Assembly: GCA_019096065.1 (NCBI GenBank)
Contig: JAGUCH010000003.1
Span: forward strand, 5,580,001-5,644,000
Source: Paracyclopina nana
Lineage: Eukaryota > Arthropoda > Copepoda > Cyclopoida > Cyclopettidae
Direction: 5' to 3'
Length of the DNA: 64,000 nucleotides
Shown: piece after piece, positions 1 to 11,096 of the stretch
Position numbering within the stretch: position 1 is the first letter of the stretch
How the letters are laid out: every line of letters starts with the position of its first letter
Notes under the pieces: model-generated
Databases searched by the model: none
What the model saw: the letters and a program-made list of their open reading frames with translations, nothing else
What the model was told of the DNA's origin: nothing
Made by a program: the position numbers and the translations under genes

Positions 1-1343
1 ATATCAACAAACGCAGCCTATACGAGTCCCTGTACTGCTTCTGCGTATACACATTTATAGTATATGTAGGTGTGGACAGTCTCATTATTTAATCAATGAG
101 AAATTACACCTTGAAACTTTAGACAGAAGTAGTACCGTGCGACAATTGCTCACAAATTATATCTTAGGACACCTGAAAAAGAAAAACGTTGCGATACGAG
201 AGGAATGTGGTATGCTGCAATCTAGCGAAAAGTCAACATGTTTTGATTGTTTTCTCTGTGAAGTACTAGAAAGCAGCGGTAGAGCACATTAAATGATACG
301 GGATCTTGAGCCCCCAATTTATTAGACATTTATTGCGAAAGCTTAAAACAGCTCTCGGAAATATGAAATTAGGCAGCAATTTTTCGTCCATGTCGTTTGC
401 GACCACAAGGCATAATAACAGTACTGTGTGTTGTTCAAAAGCTTTCAGTAGCATAGCTCTGCTACGAGTCGTAGCTTACAAAATACTGCAGCTTGTCTGT
501 TTTTTTTCACCGCTTCTACAGCTTTATGCTTCCACCACTTGGCTCGTACGACGTCGATGCCAATTAATAAGACAAATATTGACTACTTAGGCGCAACGTG
601 ACTACAGGGCATAAAATGATAATAGCGCTGAAAATTCGCTCGTTGCATTCAGCCCATTAAAAAAACTGGCTACGAGTTAATTTAACCCAGCCCAGTTTCA
701 AAGTTTGCACAAGAGCTGAATTAAAAAAACCCCGCTCCTGACTAAATTCAAATATGGGTCGTAATTGCTAAGTTTCGAAAGCAATCAGAAAGCTGTCATC
801 CGGTTTATTGCTGCCATTCCAATTACTATTGGAGAACATTCTGAAGGTATCGTCATGTTCACCTTCTATGCACCAATAAACCACAAACTGGGCACATAGG
901 GTAAACTATAGCTATTTTCTGAGGCGAACCACTATAATTGGTGATCGCTTATACTGAGGCCCATGCGCTGGAATCAGTGGAATTCACTAAAGTACATTTC
1001 CAAAAATTCGACTCGGTCCATTGCCAAGCTAGATGTTTTAAAAGTAGATAATTGGATAACGCACCAAGCCATCCATCATGCATGGTCGTGATCTTAGGAA
1101 AATTGATGTTTTCTAAGATCTGCCCTAGTCTTTACTTACAAAAAGTCAAGGCTGTAATCAAAACAAGGCTAGATATTTTTAGCCTAATTGACCTTCTTTT
1201 GTGGTGGACTTTTATAAGTGGCGTTATGCTCAATACACGAACACGTATAGGGCGTTCAGTCTTTTATCTGTGAAGTTGCCAATTAGCTTGACAGAGCTAG
1301 GAGAATGAGCGCAAATTGCTGTTTTTCTCAGAACTATAAAATG
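1..1343. other. Gene-free AT-rich stretch
   Basis: No open frame here looks like a conserved protein and no splice-linked exon chain was found. The short open frames (for example 306-590 plus and 1052-1273 plus) are low-complexity and unsupported. It may hold distal regulatory DNA of a gene outside the window. Confidence 0.5.
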
Positions 1344-1353
1344 TACGCTTAAC
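1344..1353 (+). repeat. Left copy of 10-bp direct repeat TACGCTTAAC
   Basis: The 10-mer TACGCTTAAC lies at 1344-1353 and again at 7309-7318, in the same orientation. One base separates the left copy from the hairpin at 1355, and one base separates the right copy from the transposon's right terminal repeat. It therefore brackets hairpin plus transposon and could be a target-site duplication of the whole unit. Chance matching of a 10-mer near both ends is unlikely but not excluded. Confidence 0.45.
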
Positions 1354-1354
1354 T

Positions 1355-1436
1355 AGGGTTCTTGATATTCCTCCGCGACTTCGTTTTACTACGTTTACGT
1401 AGTACTACGAAGTCGCGGAGGAATATCTAGAACCCT
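1355..1436. repeat. 82-bp hairpin (foldback) abutting the transposon
   Basis: Arms 1355-1383 and 1408-1436 are 29 bp long and complementary except for one position. The 24-bp centre itself contains a 7-bp palindrome (TACTACG TTTA CGTAGTA). The right arm ends exactly where the CACTA-like terminal repeat starts at 1437. It could be a miniature foldback element or a structural cap of the transposon. Confidence 0.8.
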
Positions 1437-1451
1437 CCCCACTAGAACTTT
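1437..1451 (+). repeat. Left terminal inverted repeat of the CACTA-like element
   Basis: CCCCACTAGAACTTT, matched without mismatch by the complement at 7293-7307. The subterminal 150 bp beyond it is rich in CATGG, CCATGG and ATGATCC half-palindromes, as expected of subterminal transposase-binding regions in this superfamily. Confidence 0.82.
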
Positions 1452-2028
1452 TAAATCATGAATGTGCTATGGATCCCTCATAGGTTGCCATGAGAGATCT
1501 ATGATCGATCCATGGTCCCATGGATCTGCCATAATGGCTCATGGAATAATGGATGGCAGATTTTTTCCTTAATTATGTTTCATGACCAATCTATGATCCA
1601 TTAATTCCTCATTGACTGTTGACGCAAAGACCTGAAATTTTTAGATTGCTAATTGAATAATTAGCCATTTTCAAATGACCTGTTATGTGGCATTTTCCTC
1701 ATCAAGGAAATGGCCATTTCATCATGACCAAATTAAGACACGATCATGATAATAACAGTTTATCTTTTTTCTTTTTCAGTATGTTCATCTCTAAAACTGC
1801 AAAATGACAATAATTCCTGGTTGTAATCATCATATCATTTTTATTGCAACAATGTATTGTTTATGTAACCATACTACACATCAATATCATTATAGTACCA
1901 AATGCATGCTGAATTAACTCAAGCATATTAGTACCAGCGGAAAATGAAAAATATACGAAAAAAGTAATGGTGTCATTGTTAGGCATCATTCATTAATGAC
2001 CATTCCATGAGTTATTTACTGGCTGACT

Positions 2029-3795
2029 TTATGCTTGCAATGCATCGGCAGTAACACAAATGATGATGTTGCCATCCTTAACAGCCTTGCCACGGACATC
2101 CTTTGTTCTAACAGGGTAAGTTTCGGCAGTGACACTTTCTTTGACAGCAATGCCAACAAGACTGTAATCCAGGAAGGACAGGTCAGCGCGAACATAGGGA
2201 GTAGTGATAATCAACCTGGCAATATAATTGTCAACAGTTTGCTCAATGACTTGATAGAATTGCCTATCGCAGGCATAGATCAAGTCATCTTGTGTTTTGT
2301 CTCTCCGTTCACCAAGTTTGACAATGACTTCTCGTTTGCAAGTGTGCGCCCCTAGACAAGCCATGTTTGCGGCATATATGAGCTGTTTTCCAATTGAAAG
2401 CGTGTTGTTGTTGTTCACAGCTTTGATGAATGAGAAAAAGCGTTCAATAGGTTCTGCACTCACTTCACTCAAATTAAACTTTCTCCTAGTATCGCGGACA
2501 TGGTAGAACTCATGTAGAGTGAAGGTACATTTTTCCTTGGTGAATACCTCTTCGTACATTGCGTAGAAGATCTTTTGAATGTCATTAATGGGCAATGTAG
2601 AGCAGATTTCGCTGTACTGATCGTCATCAAAGTACACGACTCTAACAAGGTATGCAAAGAGCAACCAAACCTTCTTGAATTTCTTGAATGCATCACCAAT
2701 AATTGATCTTGCGAATGCAAAAGGAGCACAAAACACAATTGATGCATATTCTCCGGATTTGTAGTGGGCAAGGTTGTCTTCCATCCTTCGTGGTCTTCTA
2801 TTGAAGTCACTAGGGATACGAAACTTCTCCCATTGAGCATCAAAACGCTTCATGAACTTTGCTTTTCCCTTCATCTTCTCTAAAATGTTAGTGATGATGG
2901 ATTTGGCCATGCCAAGAAAGATATTGTGCATGGGTTCGATAGGAATTTGTTCAACAATATCAAACCCATTAATGGACAAAAAAGGGCTCTCTCCAGTAAT
3001 GCCAAAACAGTCGTCGTTTGTCATCTTCTTTTCGCAAGTTTTCCTTTTCTCAATAGTCGACATCCAATCAGCATGAGTGCGGTGCTGGTAGTCAACAGTG
3101 TTATAGGGGAACACAATCTTTCGCCCAACACTAGCACCAGTAGCAAAGCATCTGTCACAGCTAAACCTTCCAGCATGACCTTTTAAGCATTTCAGTGATG
3201 CCCTCATTGGCGAATCAGCAATAACGACTCTTAAGATAAAGCCCATGGATTGCGCTTCAATGACCAGTTTTCGTATTTTTCGACGCAATTGAAACTTTTC
3301 ATTTCTTCGGTAGATGTGGACTCCAGATAGATAAGTCTCTTGACAGTGTTGGAAACGAACAACTGCCAGAGTCATCTGATCCTGTCCGCTTTTTGATAAA
3401 GGAACCCCATCAACAGCTATGTCATAGTCAACATAGTAAGGTTTTGATCCTGGATTGAGCCTGTGCCTCTTACAATGAAAAATCCATAGATCCCTAACTG
3501 ATTGGCAAGTCCACTCTGACAGGCATTCAAAGATCCTTTTGGGGTAGTCCTTTTTGGGGTATTTCTTCTGGTCAAGCAACTCGACCATTTCATGAGTTAA
3601 CTTACTCTCGAATTGGAAATCTATGGCCAGATCAGGGAAGATGTCATGCCATCTCTTTTGGATTGCCTTAAAGCACCTTGGTTTTCGTTGAGTTTCATCA
3701 TACACTTGAACAATAGCACGCACTGTGTTCCAGAAGAAATCAATCTGTACTTTCTTGAACAAGTACTTTGATGACATTGAAAAGGTACAAATCAT
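2029..3795 (-). CDS. EnSpm/Tnp2-like transposase
   Basis: A 588-residue single-exon protein. Visible landmarks are D129 in VDGVPLSKS, D194 in VVIADSP followed by a C203-H207-C213-C216 cluster (KCLKGHAGRFSCDRC), and PIEPMHNIFLGM at about residues 285-296. This order, a DDE-type core with a zinc cluster after the second Asp and a PxxxMH block, is that of EnSpm/Tnp2-type transposases widespread in invertebrates. The enzyme would cut the terminal repeats of the surrounding element in the nucleus. The start is uncertain: residue 1 or the second Met at residue 7 (MSSK) both work. The start codon lies 6 bp from that of the divergent gene, with a CATTAATG palindrome in between. Two more CATTAATG copies (2583, 2967) are inside the coding sequence. 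No stop or frameshift breaks it. Confidence 0.85.
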   Translation of the reverse strand: MICTFSMSSKYLFKKVQIDFFWNTVRAIVQVYDETQRKPRCFKAIQKRWHDIFPDLAIDFQFESKLTHEMVELLDQKKYPKKDYPKRIFECLSEWTCQSVRDLWIFHCKRHRLNPGSKPYYVDYDIAVDGVPLSKSGQDQMTLAVVRFQHCQETYLSGVHIYRRNEKFQLRRKIRKLVIEAQSMGFILRVVIADSPMRASLKCLKGHAGRFSCDRCFATGASVGRKIVFPYNTVDYQHRTHADWMSTIEKRKTCEKKMTNDDCFGITGESPFLSINGFDIVEQIPIEPMHNIFLGMAKSIITNILEKMKGKAKFMKRFDAQWEKFRIPSDFNRRPRRMEDNLAHYKSGEYASIVFCAPFAFARSIIGDAFKKFKKVWLLFAYLVRVVYFDDDQYSEICSTLPINDIQKIFYAMYEEVFTKEKCTFTLHEFYHVRDTRRKFNLSEVSAEPIERFFSFIKAVNNNNTLSIGKQLIYAANMACLGAHTCKREVIVKLGERRDKTQDDLIYACDRQFYQVIEQTVDNYIARLIITTPYVRADLSFLDYSLVGIAVKESVTAETYPVRTKDVRGKAVKDGNIIICVTADALQA

Positions 3796-3796
3796 A

Positions 3797-3804
3797 CATT
3801 AATG
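3797..3804. promoter_or_regulatory. CATTAATG palindrome between the two divergent transposon start codons
   Basis: The 8-bp palindrome overlaps the ATG of the plus-strand gene at 3802 and starts 1 bp after the minus-strand ATG at 3793-3795. It is one of ten copies in the element and is placed where a bound protein would control both genes (inference). Confidence 0.5.
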
Positions 3805-6117
3805 ACCAATCTAGGGGCTAATAAGAAAATTTTACAGAAGGGAGCAAAAGCTTTCACTGACATGGAGAGGAAGCTGGAAGAAGTTACTGACTTGATGTCA
3901 CGTGTCATTATAAGTGTCAAGGAATTCGCTGACACGAAAGCTGAAAGGGGTGCGCAAGGAATTGGAGTTGTAGCTCAGCTATTCCCCTTTGACATTATGG
4001 GCAAGTGTGCAGACACTTTTTTTGCTTTTCATCATGGCCAAGATATGGCATTTGCTTACGTCAAACAGCATGTCAGTGGTCTTAGTGGACAAATAATTCG
4101 TCTGGCTGCTAGAAATGTCTTTGAAAGGCTGTTCAACCAAGTTGCCAGATGCCATTGCATTGTTGGCGACACATCTGGGTAAGATAATAATTCTTGTTAA
4201 TGGGCATTCTAAGGCTAATTTAAATAATTAATTATAAGGGCTATCGAGTTGATCCTTTGGATGAAAAGACCCCTCCCAACTGGTTTCTTGATGATGATGG
4301 ACAAAAGGCTCTTCCCTTACGTGGTGTCATTGTACGGAGCTCAAGGAAAAGTTGTTGCTGAAAATCCAGTTACTGCTAAGACAGTCATTGCCAATATGTG
4401 CCAAAATGGGCGACTTCGCATTATTGAGCTTGCTGCACAGTCTTCAACCACTGTGGAAGAGATGGCTGAAAAACTCTACAAATTAGACACCACCTACTAC
4501 GACAGGAACAAAGTAAGTCTACACCATTAATGGGTAATTAAAGGGGAATCTAAATTATGTTTCACCATCAGCATACAATCCCCGCATCAAAGATTGCACC
4601 CTCCTTTGAGCAATACAAGGTTGAGAATGCTAAGAAATTGGTTCTCAAATCTACACCTGAGGGTGTTCAAAGAGAATTGCTGCCTTATCCTGAATGCTTT
4701 GATGTGGTGAGGCCCAAAACTATGCATGATGACATTTCGGTCTATGACACCATTGTCATCATTTGTGTCAGTGCAGCTGAATATGGCAGGAATTGGCGGA
4801 CGCTCACATTTGAGCAAACAAAATATGTTCCTGAGGTAATATTAGAAATTATTTATTGCATTTGGATCGCTCATTAATGATCAAACTTTTAGCTTGCAAC
4901 CGAGTACCAAAGAGTGTTGGATGATCATGCCAGCGTCGATGATCTGCTAGCATCAATGAGAAATCGAAACATGATTGTTCCAAACCCTGATGCCATTGCC
5001 AGAGATGTGGAGAACAGCATTGCAGTTGATACAGCAGCAAGAGAATCCAGAGGATCAAGGGTGAAAGGTCTCAGCCTGAAGAAAAGTGTCAAGCAGCATG
5101 CTGAAGAAAGAGTGACGCCCAAGAAGTCGACATTGCATGAATCCTCCTCTAGCAATGAGAAAAGGCCACAAAAGAAGACGGCTCAGCCAAAAAAGGTAAC
5201 GTGACTTTAAACTATCCTTAGAATGTCCATTAATGAATGAATCTTTCAGAAAATTGTGAAAAAGAAAAATCCTCGCGGTAAAAAAAGTTCTCAAGAGAGC
5301 TATGAGAGTGAGGAGACAGAAGACGAGTCTGATGACGTCATGGAATTGGATGATGAGGAAAGTGATGAAGGATTGGATGATATCCATCAGGAAGTTCTTC
5401 AGGAGGAACAGGAAGAGATGGGTGAAACTGAAAAGGAAGGAGAAGCACAAAAGGAGCCAGTTGAGGAAGCAGAAGAAGAGGATGAAGAAGAAGAGGAAGC
5501 AGAAGAAGAAGCAGAAGAAGAAGCAGAAAAGGATGATGAGGAAGACAAAGATGATCATCATGAAGGTGGAGAAGAGGGCGATGACAGAGAAAATGAAGGA
5601 GAAGGAGGTGAACAAAATGATGAGCCCATTAATGACCAAGGCATGGACAATCCAGACAGAGACGATGACAACAATGCAGGAGAGGATGCTGGCAACATTG
5701 ATGACGCTACTCATGAAGGTGTCTCAGGTGGTAGCACTGATCAACGTGACAGCCTTGGACTTGGAGTGAATGATTGCATTCCTGTTGTATTTGAAAACAG
5801 CCAAGATGGAGTCACCATTATGGATGACAATAGTAACTGCTATGTCAGAAATGACATTTTGTTGGCTGCAGCACGAATTTCAACCAACTCAATTGACGGA
5901 ATCTTAGGCCAGCCATCAATGAGCAATCAAAGGCTGTTATGCGCCATTGATGAATCCAATGAATTCTTCACATTTCCTCCAGTGAGTCCCAAACTTTTAT
6001 CCTAGAGCAATTCAATTAATCTTTTATCCTATTTTTACCTTCTAACATTTACAAACACAATTATGACCTCAATCCCTTTTTTTACAGGCTAACAATGGTG
6101 ACGAAATGTTTATGTAA
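3802..6117 (+). CDS. Second transposon protein, coiled-coil plus acidic domain, function unknown
   Basis: Six exons join in phase: 3802-4178, 4239-4512, 4572-4835, 4893-5195, 5250-5981 and 6088-6117, giving 659 residues. The N-terminus (about 1-60) is helical and charged. The middle is unrecognised; then comes a Lys/Arg-rich stretch (about 390-440) and a Glu/Asp-dominated region (about 445-560), and the chain ends in NGDEMFM. I recognise no family. Its position inside the CACTA-like element, divergent to the transposase, suggests an accessory DNA-binding protein comparable in role to TnpA of plant Spm (inference). Three of its five introns each carry one CATTAATG copy (4525, 4872, 5228), and a fourth has a partial one (TTAATG at 4197). 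The first coding exon could be preceded by an untranslated exon. Confidence 0.7.
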
Positions 6118-7292
6118 TGCAAGAAACTAGAAGACTCTTCCAGATGACTAATGAATTTCTGAATCAATTTGGCAAATGTCAATCGAAAACCAATGCAATG
6201 CATTTAAGAAAAAGAAACATTCCTGTGCATAATCCAATAATTCATAAACAATCAATTTATTTATTGCTATTTATTTCTGTCATGCCTCACATTAATGAGC
6301 AATATAAGGAAAATATACGGTTACCAAGATGATCTATAGTAATAAGGTGAGTTCTTGTCGCTGCTTTACTATAGCACACAGTCTGACTGAGCTGTGGTAG
6401 GCTTCAAGACAAAATTTCAATAGAATTCTGTGGATTTCACTTTCAAAAATTTCCATAACCAGCCTTAAATTATCAAAAAGTGCCCAAATTGCATACTTTT
6501 TTAAAAAAGACAGAACTTATCTAGGAGCTCTGTTGAAGACGCGTGAGATTAGCCTGCTTGCCTCCATGACTGACACGTCACTTGAGCTCACGCGCTATGT
6601 AGTAAGAACTACTAGCGCCACCTAGGCTAAGACAAACAGATTTGGTGATTTTAGCATGCAAAACTTGCGTCAAGAACTCACTTACGAGACCCCCCTGACG
6701 GTTACAACATTAGCCATGCATATCTATTAATGAGCCATTTCTGTAATTCAGCTAGCCATTATTGTGAACGACCTCAGTATAGTATATGGACAATTCATGG
6801 CATCTTATTTTCCTCATCATTCTCGAGCATTTATGGACCATTATTTAAAGCAATATAACGTCCAGGGGCCAGGGTGCAGTTCCTGAAATAAGGAGAAAAT
6901 CATGGACCATTGATGGATGAAAATCACGGCCAATCAATTCACATGGAAAAAAGGGCACATTCATGAATTGAAATTATGTCGAATTAATTGGCTTGATGCC
7001 CTCATGCCTTGCAGCAGTCATTACTGACCCAACGGTTTTTAAAAATATTTCAGGGACAATATAAGGAAAAAACACTGTTACATTAATGAATTTCATAAGA
7101 GAAATTAATTTCCCCTATAATGGGCATTACAAAAAAATGAAATAGATATTCTTTTATAAAACTAGGCTGGTAGCTCATTATTGCTGCTCATTTTGGACCC
7201 CTATTTGACACATTTTAGGAACACGCAATGAGCTATTAATGACCGGGGGGGGAAACCTAGATCACTATTGGAATTGGACATATAAAGTTGCC
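6118..7292. other. Right subterminal region of the CACTA-like element
   Basis: No gene. It contains CATTAATG at 6290 and 7081, near copies (TATTAATG) around 6725 and 7214, and several ATGGACC/GGACCAT half-sites. A segment around 6541-6600 has short inverted repeats (GCGTGAG...CTCACGC) and may be a small nested insertion. Confidence 0.5.
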
Positions 7293-7307
7293 AAAGTTCT
7301 AGTGGGG
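7293..7307 (-). repeat. Right terminal inverted repeat of the CACTA-like element
   Basis: AAAGTTCTAGTGGGG, the exact complement of 1437-1451. It is followed by CT, which also precedes the left repeat, and then by the second TACGCTTAAC copy at 7309-7318. Confidence 0.82.
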
Positions 7308-8698
7308 CTACGCTTAACCAAAAAGTTTGACCCTCAAATTGGAAATGTCCCAATGCGGCTGCTCATAATTCACTCAGCAAGGAGCAAAAAAAACCGGTCA
7401 CACTTCATTAGGAGAAAAAAATCAGTTCTTGCAGAGTCGAGGGTGAGAAACGCTCTTTTTCCAATATGTCTTGGCCTTCTCCAGTGTGTTTTATTGATCA
7501 TTGTTTTCAACGTTCAGTCGTAAATTTCGTCTTACCTTTCAGTATTGTCTATAGCAGAGCACTCTCTCATAAAATTGATTTGTTCTTTGGATTAATTTTT
7601 TGTTAGCAGCATTCATGTTCAAAGCTCATGAAGCACTAGCTTCGATCATGGAAGAAGGAGCTTCTCGCTTGTAGCGATGCGAGAACTCACCGCTCCTTTC
7701 CGCCCGTCTTTTGAGCCACAAATCGCCGTTGACAGCTCCTTCGTGGCTGAGCCGCCTAATGGTCTGCAAAACAATTCAAAGTTACACCAGCCATGATTGA
7801 GAATGTTTAACCCGTACTTTTGGCTAAAATAAAATAAAAGCAGGTAAGGTGCTGTGAGTAATACATTTTTCATAGCCCGAAAGCTTCACAAGATGGTAGA
7901 TTTTGTTGCTTGAAATGCTGGTTGCCAATTTTTCTGCTAGAGCTTGCCGTCAATTTTTAAAGGTCAGTTTTTGCTAAGAGGGAAGTGTCGAGTTTTTTTT
8001 GTAAAGGCTGTTCAGTGCACAGAGCTGTCAACTCTGGAATTTGATCAAGATTTAAAACAAAAATGATGCATTGAAAGATGACAGATTTTCGACAGCTTCT
8101 TGCGGTCTTGCTGGGAAAAAATGGACAGTGCTGCAAATTCAGTTTCCTGGTGGTCTTCCAGTTCACTCTCTGATCTCATCAAAATTCCTGAGAATGTGTC
8201 TGAAAAGGGAGGAGTGAGAACTAATTGTTTAGTGACTTTTTTGGTGAGATTGGTGTAGAACACCGAAATATTTCCATCTTGCAGAAGTACGTACTTTTGT
8301 TAATGTGAGGTCAGTCATCATTTATGGCTAATGAGATGCGTTTCAAGCGGCGCAAAACATTTTGTGGAAAAAATGGTTACGCCCTTTTCAACACCGCACT
8401 CTGCCGACAAAATGTTGGCTCATTTTTGTGCAATGATTTAGATTCTAGTCATTTCTGGTCTTAAACGAACCTTATGAATATGCAAAAGAGCCTGTCACAG
8501 TTTTTTGGTCCGATCTGTGGGTCGTGTTTCATGCCGAGCTACAACCCTTCCAGAGTTCTATATAGGTATGTTCTCAGATGCGGAGAAGAAAGGTTGCGTC
8601 ATTTGACTGTAATAATTGCGTCGGAAGTTTTACAAAGCAGCAATTTATTTTCTGCGAAATAGCTAAATAGTAAACAAACCCCATAGTGATAAAGTGAA
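7308..8698. other. Intergenic region upstream of methylmalonyl-CoA mutase
   Basis: No convincing gene. Short open frames on both strands (for example 7646-7873 minus, 8045-8263 minus, 8474-8662 plus) lack recognisable domains. The last few hundred bases presumably hold the MMUT promoter and 5' UTR; no TATA box close to the start was seen. Confidence 0.45.
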
Positions 8699-11096
8699 AT
8701 GTTAAGTCGTTGCCTAACGAGGGACAAGTCCTACGCTCTTTTTAGAAGATGGTATTCTCGAGATGTCCCCTTGGATCCAAAATGGGAGAAGATGGCCCGA
8801 GCTCAGTTGAAGGGAAAGGAGCCATCCTCCCTTCGGACAACCACTGCAGAGGGAATTGAGCTGAAACCACTGTACACGGCAAAAGATGTCGAAGGTCTGG
8901 AAACTAGCACTTTACCAGGCGAATTTCCTTTCACCCGGGGGCCATATCCAACCATGTACGCCCACAGACCTTGGACAATTCGCCAATATGCTGGGTTCTC
9001 CACAGTGGAGGAGAGCAACAAATTCTATAAAGAAAATATCAAAGCGGGCCAGCAAGGACTTTCTGTAGCGTTTGATCTTGCCACTCACCGAGGCTACGAC
9101 TCGGACAATGACCGAGTCAGTGGGGATGTCGGTATGGCAGGAGTGGCCATCGATAGCGTTGAGGACATGAAAATCCTCTTTCAAGATATTCCCCTCGACA
9201 AGATGTCAGTCTCGATGACCATGAATGGGGCTGTCATTCCGATCATGGCCATGGTAATAATGCAAATAGTTTATTTAAGGATTTCTCAAGCTTTCTCGTT
9301 TCTGTTGGTCAGTTCATTGTTGCAGCTGAGGAGCAAGGTGTGAAACCAGCCCAACTCACTGGAACAATTCAGAACGATATTCTCAAAGAGTTCATGGTTC
9401 GCAATACCTACATCTACCCTCCAGATCCAAGCATGAGACTGATTGGCGATATATTTGGCTACACCTCAAAATACATGCCAAAGTTTAACAGCATCTCCAT
9501 CTCTGGCTATCACATGCAGGAGGCTGGAGCCACTGCAACTTTGGAGATGGCATTCACTCTGGCTGATGGAATTGAATACTGCAGGACAGGTATTGCAGCT
9601 GGCCTTAATATTGACCAGTTTGCCCCACGTTTGTCATTTTTCTGGGGCGTTTCCATGAATTTCTACATGGAGATAGCCAAGTTCAGAGCTGCACGAAAAT
9701 TGTGGGCGGAGTTGGTGAAGCAACATTTCAACCCCAAAAATGAAAAGTCGTGCATGCTTAGAACTCATAGTCAAACCTCAGGATGGTCACTCACCGAGCA
9801 AGTATGCCTATAATCAAAAAGGTAATCTTGAAGTGACTAAAAATTACATTTTTCCTAGGACCCATACAACAACATAATGAGAACTTGCATCGAAGCAATG
9901 GCTGCTGTGTTTGGTGGGACGCAATCACTACATACGAACGCCTTTGATGAAGCTCTTGCCTTGCCCTCTGTTTTTTCTGCAAGGTTGGCCCGAAATACCC
10001 AACTCATTCTACAGGAGGAAACTGGAATCACCAATGTCATTGATCCTTGGGCTGGATCATTTTTGATAGAAAGTTTGACCCAACAAGTGTACGATGAAGG
10101 CAAGCGCATCATTGAAGAAGTTGAAGCCATGGGAGGAATGGCCAAGGCAGTTGCTTCTGGCTGGCCAAAGCTCAAAATTGAAGAATGTGCTGCCAGGAGA
10201 CAGGCCAACATAGATAGTGGAAAGGAAGTGATTGTTGGGGTCAACAAGTACAAGTTAGGTAAGGAAGACGCCATTGATGTACTAATGATCGACAACGCTG
10301 CAGTGAAAAAGCAACAACTTGAAAGGCTAGCTCGCATCAAAAGCACTCGAGATGCCCAAGTTGCGAAAGATTCACTCGAAGCGCTGACTAAGGCTGCTTC
10401 CAACAACCTCGATGATCCTGAAAATGCCAACAATTGTCTTGCTGCGGCTGTTAAATGTGCGAAAGCGAGGTGCACTGTTGGCGAAATCACCGATGCTATG
10501 GGGATGGTGTTTGGTCGTCATGTTGCAAGTGACAGAATGGTCTCTGGAGCCTACAAGCAAGAATATGGCGAAGCAGCCGAAATCGAAGCAGTTGTGAAAG
10601 CCGTTGAAAACTTTGAGTCAGTTGTTGGTCGCTTGCCCCGACTACTAGTAGCCAAAATGGGTCAAGACGGACATGACAGGGGAGCTAAAGTGATAGCTAC
10701 AGGGTTCTCGGATTTGGGCTTTGATGTTGATGTTGGCCCACTTTTCCAAACACCGGCTGAAGTGGCCCAACAAGCTGTGGATAGTGACGTTCATGTTGTT
10801 GGGGTATCTTCTTTGGCTGCCGGTCATCGCACTTTGGTTCCCGAGCTTGTGGAAGCCTTGAAGGCTGCAGGTCGCCCAGATGTTTTGGTAATTTGTGGAG
10901 GGGTCATTCCACCGCAGGATTATGATTTTCTTTACAAGTCTGGAGCAGCTGCAATTTTTGGACCAGGTACCCATACTTTTCCATGCTTTTACGACTCGTC
11001 TTGTTCATTCGTAACATGGTTTCAGGAACGAAAATCCCAGTGGCTGCCTTAGATGTCGTGAACTTGATTCTCAAAAGCATCCAAGAGCACAGCTAA
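8699..11096 (+). CDS. MMUT: Methylmalonyl-CoA mutase, mitochondrial
   Basis: Exons 8699-9253, 9313-9801, 9859-10966 and 11026-11096 join in phase to 740 residues, close to the animal family length of about 750. It isomerises L-methylmalonyl-CoA to succinyl-CoA with adenosylcobalamin, the last step of propionate breakdown in the mitochondrial matrix. The first 25 residues ([18 protein letters not shown]...) are basic with no acidic patch, as in a mitochondrial presequence. The N-terminal TIM barrel has the expected [15 protein letters not shown] and [10 protein letters not shown] blocks. The C-terminal B12-binding domain has the DxHxxG motif (GQDGHDRG, His being the cobalt ligand), SLAAGH and the GGVIPPQD loop. 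All three introns are GT-AG and 57-59 bp. Nothing looks broken. Confidence 0.96.

Larger units (their letters stand above)
1437..7307. mobile_element. CACTA/EnSpm-like DNA transposon, apparently full length (5.9 kb)
   Basis: The ends are a 15-bp inverted repeat, CCCCACTAGAACTTT at 1437-1451 and its complement at 7293-7307, so the termini carry the CACTA signature. The dinucleotide CT flanks both sides. Inside are a transposase of the EnSpm/Tnp2 type (minus) and a second, six-exon gene (plus), started 6 bp apart on opposite strands. Ten copies of the palindrome CATTAATG lie at 1991, 2583, 2967, 3797, 4525, 4872, 5228, 5627, 6290 and 7081; none was noticed elsewhere in the window. Both ORFs are intact, so the copy is young or even active (inference). 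The superfamily call rests on both termini and transposase. Confidence 0.82.

Noticed and set aside
4239..4512. Apparent frameshift in exon 2 of the transposon's second gene
   Set aside because: Once the donor is placed after 4178 and the acceptor before 4239, the phase-2 junction restores one continuous frame; no frameshift is needed.
5055..5714. 219-residue open frame on the minus strand with many Phe/Leu/Ile residues
   Set aside because: It is the antisense shadow of the Glu/Asp-rich exon of the transposon's second gene; the apparent membrane protein is a codon-complement artefact.
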